Shown: piece after piece, positions 1 to 5,039 of the stretch
Layout: the number at the start of each line of letters is the position of its first letter
Position numbering within the stretch: position 1 is the stretch's first letter
DNA from: JADFQT01 sp047516825
GTDB lineage: Bacteria > Chloroflexota > Dehalococcoidia > Lucifugimonadales > UBA3495
NCBI GenBank assembly: GCA_047516825.1
Contig: JAKZUA010000056.1
Span: 1 to 5,039 of the forward strand
Direction: 5' to 3'
DNA length: 5,039 nt
Program-made: the position numbers and the translations under genes
The notes under the pieces: generated by a model
The model's input: the letters and a program-made list of their open reading frames with translations, nothing else
Told to the model about the DNA's origin: nothing
Database searches by the model: none

Positions 1-2
1 CC

Positions 3-122
3 CGCTCAGGGCAGGGCACCGACAGCAAGATGACCTTGGCATCCCTCTTTGGCACCTGGCGGGCCAGAGGTCTCAATCCCCTCCTGGAATGCCGCCGGTT
101 GCTCACTTCCCCTCAACTCTGA
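3..122 (+). pseudogene. C-terminal fragment of a transposase-like protein (partial at left edge)
   Basis: An open frame enters from the left edge and stops at TGA 120-122, giving about 39 residues. It contains SKMTLASLFGTW, then RGLNPLLECRRLL, and ends TSPQL. This resembles the extreme C-terminus of IS66-like and related transposases, where a 'T(x)n glnP l..l' helix closes the protein; that is pattern recognition, not a search result. The other frames over the same bases give arginine/proline/serine-rich text or hit stops early, which favours this frame. No terminal inverted repeat is recognisable after the stop. Whether the gene is intact cannot be judged because its body lies outside the window. 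It could instead be the tail of an unrelated protein. Confidence 0.4.
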
Positions 123-480
123 ACAGTTTCATGTAGTGTGCTGGAGCCTCAGGTATTGAATCCCTAATGGCGACGAATCCTGAAAAGAGCCGGGACAGCA
201 CCATGACAAACCGTGACGGAGCAAACCTGCCGACCGCCTCAGCCTAGCACGGATAGTTGGTAGGGCAAACTGGATTTGGATTACAGGTGGGGCAGGTTGA
301 GTTTAAATATTATGCCTGGTTTTAGCGCTCGCAAGCCCCTTCTGCCAATATCTTCTTTGGCAGTGGACTCGCCGGTCGCATCGGCATAAAGTAGCAAGGC
401 AGAAAGGAGGTAAACAAATCAAGACCGTAGCGGTTTAGGATATCTGAAAAGTTTTTGATTGTTGAAGGAGTAAGCCAGAC
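123..480. other. gene-poor leader region upstream of the CMD-like gene
   Basis: No convincing gene is seen on either strand. A 33-codon minus-strand frame (204 to 103) and a short plus-strand frame ending at 247 exist but match nothing I recognise. A long minus-strand frame covering 322-651 overlaps the 5' end of the CMD-like gene and looks like its shadow. Around 301-320 the sequence becomes AT-rich (TATTAT at 308-313) and could hold a promoter, but no -35 element at a usable distance is visible. The region ends with the ribosome binding site GAAGGAG (464-470) of the CMD-like gene. Confidence 0.5.
403..411 (+). promoter_or_regulatory. orphan Shine-Dalgarno sequence AAAGGAGGT
   Basis: AAAGGAGGT is a near-perfect anti-16S match. 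Six bases downstream lies ATC AAG ACC GTA GCG GTT TAG, i.e. an ATC where a start codon is expected, followed by a stop after six codons. It may be the relic of a lost gene whose ATG became ATC, or chance. It is too far (69 nt) to serve the ATG at 481, which has its own site. Confidence 0.25.
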
Positions 481-900
481 ATGCCAACTGAAGCGGAAAA
501 ACAAGCGGAGAAAGAAAGAGTTACTAGAATAAGCGGCTTTCGTGTCAGCGCGCACGATTTTATGGCCGAGGTGGACCTCGATGCTCTCAAGGCCCGAAAC
601 AACCGCTGGGAGGCCCAACATCGCGATCTCTCTCGCGAAGAGCGAAAGCACGAGGAGCTACGTAGAATCGCAGGCTATGTTGCGATGAGAAATCCCGTCT
701 ACCATATTCAGATCCATGTTCACGCCGCGCATGGAGCCGGCGCGACAGCACAGGAGATTTACGGCGTTATCGACGAGGCTGGTGGTTGGGCTGGTGGCGC
801 TGCCAGACAGAACGGCATGGAGGCCTGGCGTCTTGTTTTCCGGCCTGATTTGCCCTCTCTGCTACAGGTGGTGGAGTTAACGGATGATTCATTAAAGTAA
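481..900 (+). CDS. carboxymuconolactone decarboxylase (CMD/AhpD-like) family protein
   Basis: This 139-residue soluble protein has no signal peptide or membrane segment. The first 50 residues are charged and helical. The CMD-type helical core spans roughly 51-117: SREERKHEELRRIAGYVA, then HIQIHVHAAHGAGATAQEI (His79, His81, His84, Glu92) and the GGWAGGAARQNGMEAWR helix. The 'H..A...GAT.eEI...i...a.w.G..a' pattern is the family signature. There is no cysteine at all, so it cannot carry the CxxC redox centre of AhpD peroxidases and is closer to the CMD-type branch; whether it decarboxylates a lactone is unknown. The start ATG is set by GAAGGAG at 464-470, ten bases upstream. It ends six bases before the remnants of the M24 gene and was probably the first gene of an operon with M24 and RidA. 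It shows no internal stop, unlike those two neighbours. Confidence 0.75.
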   Translation: MPTEAEKQAEKERVTRISGFRVSAHDFMAEVDLDALKARNNRWEAQHRDLSREERKHEELRRIAGYVAMRNPVYHIQIHVHAAHGAGATAQEIYGVIDEAGGWAGGAARQNGMEAWRLVFRPDLPSLLQVVELTDDSLK

Positions 901-905
901 CCAAA

Positions 906-1000
906 GTGCCCTTTGACCCTCTGATTACACCTTTCAAGCTCCTCAGGGAATCTGAAATCGCGGCTTTCCCTAGGAGCTTGGTTTGTTTAAGGAGCCAACG
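906..1000 (+). pseudogene. possible 5' remnant of the M24 gene in a different frame
   Basis: In the frame of a GTG at 906 the sequence reads ITPFKLLRESEIAAFPRSLV up to about 983. SEIAAFPRSLV resembles either the 'EIa.fRrSl' helix that opens the catalytic domain of M24 proteins or the N-terminal helix of creatinase-like proteins. It is not in frame with the recognisable M24 sequence starting at 1001, and only about 18 bases separate the two, far too few for the residues normally lying between. This suggests an internal deletion of at least about 150 bases with a frameshift. The match is short and uncertain. Confidence 0.3.
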
Positions 1001-1636
1001 ATGGACCACCCCCATCCCCACATTTATAGCGACCGCATACTCCGTCCCTGAGACCAGGTGTATTTCGACATTCTCCATAGCTACATGGGGTATTGTACCT
1101 GCTATTACCGGACCCTGGCCATTGGTAGCGCCTCCCAGTCCCAGATAGATGCTTACAAGAAGTGCCGCGAGATATTAGACACGTCCATCGATATCGTCAA
1201 ACCTGGCATCACCACCGCGGACATCGTGCGCTTATGGCCCAAGGCGGAAGATTTCGGGTTTCCTAACGAGGAGGCTGCCTTCGCGCTCCAATACGGCCAC
1301 GGTGTGGGTCTGTCTATCTGGGAAGCGCCGATCTTTAGTCGGCTGTTCTCGTTAGAGCACCCTCAGCCCATCGAGGAAGGGATGGTATTCGCGCTGGAGG
1401 CCTTCTGGCCGGCATCGGACGGTTGGTCGGCGGCCCGAATAGAGGAAGAGGTGGTAGTTACCAAGGACGGTCCCAAAGTGATTACCCGATTTCCGGCTGA
1501 GGTACTGGTGGTCGCTGGCCGCCGTTATCACGCCGCCACTGGGCCCTTGCCCGCGACACGAGAAGCGGAATCTCATCTGAATAGAGACTCTCCGGGTATT
1601 CCGCCGGGTATCGCCGGGGTGCATACCAGGGAGTGA
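1001..1636 (+). pseudogene. M24 metallopeptidase / creatinase-like hydrolase, 5'-truncated with in-frame TGA
   Basis: From ATG 1001 the frame reads HPHPHIYSDRILRP, TGA (1049-1051), then DQVYFDIL and continues to TGA 1634-1636. The family consensus here is 'PHPH..sDR.i.PGD.V.fDi', so the TGA replaces a glycine (GGA to TGA). After it the pita-bread domain is well preserved: first ligand Asp (1067-1069), GYCTCYYRT, KPGITTADIV, GHGVGLSIWE with the ligand His (1298-1300), ALEAFW with the ligand Glu (1397-1399), and ARIEEEVVVT with the last Glu (1442-1444). The second ligand Asp (GYxxD) is Cys (1100-1102), so four of five metal ligands remain; creatinase and some relatives work without metals. Complete members are about 400 residues, so roughly half is missing at the 5' end. 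A GTG at 1058 could restart translation after the stop, but the product would lack the N-terminal domain and have no good ribosome site. The ATG at 1001 does follow AAGGAG (989-994), perhaps by chance. RidA starts seven bases after the end. Confidence 0.8.
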
Positions 1637-1643
1637 GGCAAAC

Positions 1644-2072
1644 ATGCTGAAGAAAATAGAGGTAATTCACACGGAAGAACATGATCCAACGATTAATCTG
1701 CCCTATGCCCCCGCAATCAAGGTAACCGGTGGGTCGATGCTGTTCCTGGCCGGGGTGACCGCAGCCAAAACCTACCATAACCATCCTCACATAGCGGAGG
1801 AATTTACGGACATCCCGGAGGATGTGGCCGAGCAAACCAGGCTGGCCCTGGAGAATGTCAGGAAGGCGCTGGATGCCTGTGGCGCCGGATTTTAAGATAT
1901 GGTTCAGGTTACTCGCTATTTGACCAACATCGATGATCAAGACGAACTTAACCAGGTCTGGTGGGAGTATTTCGGGGACCACCGTCCGGGGACAGCCACT
2001 ATTGAGGTGACCCGGCTGGCGGCCCACCCCAAATTGAGAGTAGAGCTATTCGCCATTGCTTTGGTAGATTAG
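1644..2072 (+). pseudogene. RidA/YjgF-YER057c-UK114 family enamine/imine deaminase, interrupted by in-frame TAA
   Basis: The frame starts at ATG 1644, ten bases after a GGAG at 1630-1633, and runs 83 codons to TAA 1893-1895. The same frame then continues with DMVQVTRYLTNIDDQ, NQVWWEYFG, RPGTATIEVTRLA and VELFAIALVD to TAG 2070-2072. Together these 142 codons span a whole RidA domain: FLAGVTAAKT near residues 34-43, the helix EQTRLALENVRKALDACGAG, 'dmVqvT.yltni.d' after the stop, and the 'iEVtRLa' strand with Arg124, equivalent to the conserved substrate-binding Arg of RidA. The stop takes the place of one residue in 'CGAGF-x-DMV', reachable from AAA (Lys) or GAA (Glu) by one base. The truncated 83-residue product would lack the conserved Arg and the trimer-forming strands and should be inactive. 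An ATG at 1899 could restart the second half but has no ribosome site. RidA proteins hydrolyse reactive 2-aminoacrylate-type imines in the cytoplasm; coupling to M24 (7-bp gap) suggests a shared catabolic operon. Confidence 0.85.
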
Positions 2073-2247
2073 CCTCAGCGCAGGCCGCCGGTTGTCTTTG
2101 GACCCATCTGGCCGTAGCCTCTCGCCGCAGCCGGGGTCCTTAGCCGGATTTCTAGAACAGTCTGGGCGCGGCTAATTCAGTCTGAGTCCGGGCCCGCCGG
2201 AGCTGTACCAGTCAAACCCCTGGGGGTCCGGACGGCTGGGAGGCATA

Positions 2248-2253
2248 TATAAT
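2248..2253 (+). promoter_or_regulatory. candidate -10 box TATAAT for the SMP-30 gene
   Basis: A perfect TATAAT lies 41 bases before the ATG at 2295, in otherwise GC-rich intergenic DNA. No TTGACA-like -35 element is seen about 17 bp upstream (2225-2230 is GGTCCG) and there is no TGn extension, so an activator or an alternative sigma factor may be needed, or the box may be chance. The position fits a short leader of about 35 bases and separates this gene from the RidA operon. Confidence 0.4.
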
Positions 2254-2280
2254 GCGGGGTAAATCGGACCCAAGGTCACC

Positions 2281-2290
2281 GAAGGAGGTG
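2281..2290 (+). promoter_or_regulatory. strong ribosome binding site GAAGGAGGTG
   Basis: The core AAGGAGGT (2282-2289) matches the anti-Shine-Dalgarno in full and ends five bases before ATG 2295. It fixes the start of the SMP-30 protein and is the strongest site of any gene in the window, suggesting high translation. Confidence 0.8.
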
Positions 2291-2294
2291 GTTA

Positions 2295-3857
2295 ATGACA
2301 GCCTCAAGACTCCCCGGGCCGCCAGGTATTCTGCCTGGGTTGCCTAATGCCTTGGTCGACCTGAATACCGGCGCCGGTGTCAAGCTGATCAAGGGCCAGT
2401 GGCGCTACCACGATGCCCAGGTCGTCCACGTGGATTTTCGTAGCGTGGGGGAGGACCTGAACCCCACCGGCCCTCCGAATCGGACTTACGACATTGTCCC
2501 CCATGCTCAGGTTTTGGATTTCGACGATTCAGGCTGGGAATGCATAGCCGCCACCGACCTGGATGGCCGTCGCGGTACCGGCAAAGTCTGCTTCAACTGG
2601 TATCGCATCGACGTCACCATTCCCGAGTTGGTCGGCAACTTCGATCCCACCGGGTCCACGGTTGCCTTTGAAGTGATTGTCGATGACTACGCCGAGGTCT
2701 GGGTTAATGGGGAAATGCCCCGAGTGGTAGGACAGGCCGGCGGCACCGTGGTCTCGGGGTTTAATTCCCCCAACCGCATCATCCTCGCTCGAGACGTCAG
2801 GCCCGGCCAGCGCTTCCAAATCGCCGTGTTTGGAATCAACGCTCCCATATCTGCTTCCCCCGAGAACTACGTTTGGCTGCGTACAGCAACCCTCGGGTTC
2901 TATGCCGCCGATCGTGCCCGGACAGCTTGGGAAGCAACCTTTCAGATCCTCCGCCGGGATCCGGCATTGGATGCCATAATGCCGGCCGATGCCAAGCTGG
3001 AGAAAGTGGCGGGGGATTTTGTATTCACCGAAGGCCCGGTTTGGGTCCATGCCGGGTATTTGCTGTTCAGCTCGCCCAATACCAACACCATCTACCGCTG
3101 GTCGCCAGATGGCACGGTGAACGTCTTCCGGGCGAGCAGTGGCTACAGTGGTTTCGACATAGGAGAATACACCCAGCCCGGTTCGAACGGACTGACCTTG
3201 GACCAAGAGGGCCGGCTGACCATTTGCCAACACGGCAATCGCCGGGTTATCCGGGTGGAGCCTCGGGGCAAGTTAACGGTCCTTGCCGACCAATATCAGG
3301 GCAAGTGTCTCAACAGTCCCAACGATTTGGTCTACAAGTCCGACGGATCGCTGTACTTTACGGACCCACCCTTTGGGCTTCCCAAGGGATTCGACGACCC
3401 GAGGAGGGAACTCCCATTTAGCGGAGTTTTTCGCTGCTACGAAGGCGAAGTGACTCTGCTGACCCAGGAGTTGACCGGTCCTAACGGCCTGGCTTTTTCG
3501 CCGGACGAACAGTACCTATATGTAGGCAACTGGGCCCCGGAAAAGAAAGTAGTGATGCAATATCCAGTGAACACCGATGGAACGCTAGCTTCGGGGGAAG
3601 TATTCTGCGACATGACCGAAGCTGCCGGAGACGACGCCGTCGACGGGATCAAGGTTGACCAGGAAGGAAACCTTTACGTCTGCGGGCCGGGCGGCCTGTG
3701 GATTCTCTCTCCTGAAGGACAGGTCCTCGGCATGATCCAGGGGCCGGAAATACCGCATAACCTGGCCTGGGGTGACCAGGATGCCCAAACCCTCTATATG
3801 ACGGCGATGACCGGCATTTATCGCATGCGATTAAATATCCCCGGTGTGCGTCCTTAA
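2295..3857 (+). CDS. two-domain SMP-30/gluconolactonase-like lactonase with N-terminal beta-sandwich domain
   Basis: This intact 520-residue protein has two parts. Residues about 40-205 look like the jelly-roll sugar-binding domain of GH2-type enzymes: FDDSGW, then NWYRIDVTIPE, VAFEVIVDDYAEVWVNGE, a glycine-rich turn and a strand ending FQIAVFGINAP. Residues about 235-515 form the six-bladed SMP-30/gluconolactonase propeller. Metal-site residues fall at the expected spacing: Glu246 in EGPVW, Asn343 in SPNDLVY, Asn397 in PNGLAFSPD and Asp450 in DGIKVDQEGNLYVCG; the intervals of 97, 54 and 53 compare with 85, 51 and 50 in human SMP-30. The family hydrolyses sugar lactones or other esters using a divalent metal. 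No signal peptide is seen, so a cytoplasmic location is likely. The protein is far longer than the usual 290-350 residues because of the added domain. It has its own probable promoter and a strong ribosome site. The substrate is unknown; the extra domain hints at a carbohydrate or glycoside. Confidence 0.88.
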   Translation: MTASRLPGPPGILPGLPNALVDLNTGAGVKLIKGQWRYHDAQVVHVDFRSVGEDLNPTGPPNRTYDIVPHAQVLDFDDSGWECIAATDLDGRRGTGKVCFNWYRIDVTIPELVGNFDPTGSTVAFEVIVDDYAEVWVNGEMPRVVGQAGGTVVSGFNSPNRIILARDVRPGQRFQIAVFGINAPISASPENYVWLRTATLGFYAADRARTAWEATFQILRRDPALDAIMPADAKLEKVAGDFVFTEGPVWVHAGYLLFSSPNTNTIYRWSPDGTVNVFRASSGYSGFDIGEYTQPGSNGLTLDQEGRLTICQHGNRRVIRVEPRGKLTVLADQYQGKCLNSPNDLVYKSDGSLYFTDPPFGLPKGFDDPRRELPFSGVFRCYEGEVTLLTQELTGPNGLAFSPDEQYLYVGNWAPEKKVVMQYPVNTDGTLASGEVFCDMTEAAGDDAVDGIKVDQEGNLYVCGPGGLWILSPEGQVLGMIQGPEIPHNLAWGDQDAQTLYMTAMTGIYRMRLNIPGVRP

Positions 3858-3858
3858 C

Positions 3859-3880
3859 GGTTTCCTTTCCCGGGGAAATC
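3859..3880 (+). terminator. weak hairpin just after the SMP-30 stop
   Basis: GGTTTCC (3859-3865) can pair with GGAAATC (3874-3880), including one G-U pair, around an eight-base loop. No T-tract follows, so it is at best a weak or Rho-assisted terminator. Confidence 0.2.
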
Positions 3881-3968
3881 AGGCGACACCTGGATGGCAG
3901 TTCCAGCCGAAGTCAGCTAAAAACCTGACTTGCTGAACACCCACCGGCAGCTTCCTGGAGCGGAGACC

Positions 3969-4847
3969 ATGACTAAGCTGGACAATCCGATGGAAGGCTC
4001 AGTTTGCATGGTTACTGGTGCTACCTCGGGCATTGGCAAGGTTACAGCGCGGCGCTTAGCGCAGCAAGGCACGAGGCTGGTGGTAGTGGGTCGAAGCAGG
4101 GAAAGGAGCGCAGCGTCTGTTCGCCAGATCCAACAGCAAACTGGCAACACTTCGGTTGAATTCATGCTGGCCGACTTATCATCCCAGCAAGATATTTGCC
4201 AACTAGCGGAAGGGTTCAAGCGCCGGTACCAACGCCTGGATGTGTTGGTAAACAATGCCGGAGCCATTATGTTCTCGCGGCAGGAAAGCCTGGATGGTAT
4301 CGAAATGACTTTGGCCCTTAATCATTTGAGTTATTTTCTCTTAACCAACCTGCTGCTGGAACCCCTAAAATCCGGCGCTCCTTCTCGGATAATCAACGTC
4401 TCCTCCAGTGCCCACCACAAGGCAAAGCTCGATTTTGAAGATCTCCAGAGTCTGAAGCGATATAGAGCTTTTCAAGCCTACGCTCGATCCAAACTAGGGA
4501 ATTTGCTGTTCACTTATGAGCTGGCGGAGCGGCTGCAGGGAACTGGCATCACTGTGAACGCTCTGCATCCCGGACTCGTTGCCACCAACTTCATGGCCAA
4601 CAACGGTAGGATTGGACGCCTGTTCAGGGTGCTGCTTTCGCTGAAGGGGATGAGCGCAGAATAGGGAGCGCAGACGAGCATATATCTAGCGACCTCGCCA
4701 GAGGTGGCAGGGATCACCGGGCAGTATTTCGTCAAGCAGAAGGCAGTTCAGTCCTCTCGAGCCTCTTACGACGAATCCGCCGCCGGCCGACTGTGGCAGG
4801 CGAGCGCAGAACTAAGCGGGCTGGCGGCTGACCCTGAGCCCAGGTGA
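3969..4847 (+). pseudogene. short-chain dehydrogenase (retinol dehydrogenase-like SDR), interrupted by in-frame TAG
   Basis: The likely start is ATG 3969, preceded by GGAG at 3957-3960; an in-frame TTG at 3930 would add 13 residues without support. The Rossmann fold is complete: TGATSGIG (16-23) for the dinucleotide, Arg42 and Arg44 after the second strand (typical of NADP preference), AD69L, NNAG (95-98), Asn118, catalytic Ser in NVSSSAHH (145-147), Tyr171 and Lys175 in YARSK, and HPGLVATNF (200-208). Codon 232 is TAG (4662-4664). The frame then continues GAQTSIYLATSPEVAGITGQ, YFVKQKAV, SYDESAAGRLW and ASAELSGL to TGA 4845-4847, which is the usual C-terminus of RDH/WW-oxidoreductase-type SDRs ('GA.T.iyLA.spev...G.Yf', 'a.rLW..s..l'). 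Read through, the protein is 292 residues, normal for the group. The TAG replaces one residue, probably Gln, Glu or Lys, in 'SAE-x-GAQT'. The 231-residue product keeps the catalytic residues but loses the substrate-loop and dimer region. It lies 111 bases after the SMP-30 gene, in the same direction. Confidence 0.88.
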
Positions 4848-4954
4848 CAGGCGCCTAACGCCGCAGCCCCGGTGACTTCGTCGTCAGGGCAATCGCGTCT
4901 AAGCCCGAATCCACCGATAGAGGGCGTGTCGCGACAGGGCGGATAGGGAAGGAA

Positions 4955-5016
4955 GTGCTCCTCTGAATCTGGGATAATGGTTTTATAACAGAAAACCGAC
5001 CAGAAACAAGGAGCAC
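4955..5016. repeat. 8-bp inverted repeat flanking the leader of the last gene
   Basis: GTGCTCCT (4955-4962) and AGGAGCAC (5009-5016) are exact reverse complements, 46 bases apart. The right arm contains most of the AAGGAG ribosome site (5008-5013) of the gene starting at 5024, so pairing could hide that site in the mRNA. The DNA between is AT-rich and includes GATAAT (4973-4978) and TTATAA (4983-4988), possible -10 sequences. It could be a regulatory hairpin, a mobile-element end, or chance. Confidence 0.35.
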
Positions 5017-5023
5017 CCAATAG

Positions 5024-5039
5024 ATGCTACCACGCAACC
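5024..5039 (+). CDS. start of an unidentified gene, cut by the window edge
   Basis: ATG 5024 follows AAGGAG (5008-5013) by ten bases and reads MLPRN before the sequence ends. The spacing and the AT-rich leader upstream make a real start plausible. Five codons are too few to name a product. Confidence 0.4.

Noticed and set aside
103..204. 33-codon minus-strand frame starting MVLSRLFSGF
   Set aside because: Reads like protein but has no ribosome site, no recognised family, and an upstream stop close by.
322..651. 109-codon minus-strand ORF
   Set aside because: It overlaps the first 170 bases of the CMD-like gene antisense, has no recognisable domain, and its upstream start lies inside that gene; most likely a shadow.
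1049..1051. TGA decoded as glycine (genetic code 25)
   Set aside because: Nearby genes are also interrupted by TAA and TAG, and the GC-rich sequence is unlike SR1/Gracilibacteria; a nonsense mutation is simpler.
1482..2027. 181-codon minus-strand ORF
   Set aside because: Antisense to M24 and RidA sequence whose plus-strand frames show conserved family motifs.
2073..2294. Terminator or riboswitch between RidA and SMP-30
   Set aside because: Short GC-rich inverted repeats exist (for example TCCGG/CCGGA near 2188-2202) but none has a T-tract or a recognisable conserved fold.
2529..3233. 234-codon minus-strand ORF and a 182-codon plus-strand ORF at 2873-3421
   Set aside because: Both lie wholly inside the clearly coding SMP-30 gene in other frames; the composition is shadow-like and no motifs are seen.
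4859..4963. Plus-strand frame beginning RRSPGDFVVRAIA after the SDR
   Set aside because: Thirty-four codons with no start or ribosome site and no family recognised; its coding value cannot be supported.
1..5039. CRISPR array, tRNA or rRNA
   Set aside because: No regularly spaced direct repeats, no cloverleaf-like segment and no rRNA-like conserved blocks were seen on either strand.

Overview
The window looks like bacterial chromosomal DNA from a moderately GC-rich organism. Genes carry Shine-Dalgarno sites of the GGAG / AAGGAGGT type and all sit on the + strand. The gene mix (carboxymuconolactone-decarboxylase-like protein, M24 'pita-bread' hydrolase, RidA-like deaminase, SMP-30/gluconolactonase, short-chain dehydrogenase) is typical of catabolic islands in uncultured soil, marine or sponge-associated bacteria such as Chloroflexota or Tectomicrobia-like lineages. 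That taxonomic placement is only an impression; no marker gene is present.

Layout. 3-122: probable C-terminal end of a transposase-like reading frame running in from the left. 123-480: no supported gene, but one strong Shine-Dalgarno sequence (403-411) with no start codon behind it. 481-900: intact CMD/AhpD-like protein. 906-1636: decayed M24 peptidase/creatinase-like gene, lacking most of its 5' half and carrying an in-frame TGA. 1644-2072: RidA-family gene broken by an in-frame TAA. 2073-2294: intergenic, with a perfect TATAAT box at 2248-2253. 2295-3857: intact two-domain SMP-30/gluconolactonase-like protein with a beta-sandwich N-terminal domain. 3969-4847: NADP-type SDR broken by an in-frame TAG. 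4848-5023: non-coding, with an 8-bp inverted repeat that includes a ribosome binding site. From 5024: the first codons of another gene cut by the window edge.

The main observation is that a plain ORF call hides the real gene boundaries. Three of the five main genes run on past a single in-frame stop codon into sequence that still reads as the rest of the protein family (M24: TGA at 1049-1051; RidA: TAA at 1893-1895; SDR: TAG at 4662-4664). All three stop codons are represented and each could arise by one substitution, so a reassigned codon is unlikely. The simplest reading is recent, clustered pseudogenization in a catabolic island whose edges may be transposon-derived. Assembly error and readthrough remain open alternatives.

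Functionally, the ancestral cluster could have combined amide/peptide-type hydrolysis (M24), imine/enamine clearance (RidA) and a CMD-fold protein in one operon, followed by a lactonase and a dehydrogenase acting on a sugar-like or cyclic substrate. Only the CMD-like protein and the lactonase appear intact now. The pathway is inference; no substrate can be named from the sequence.
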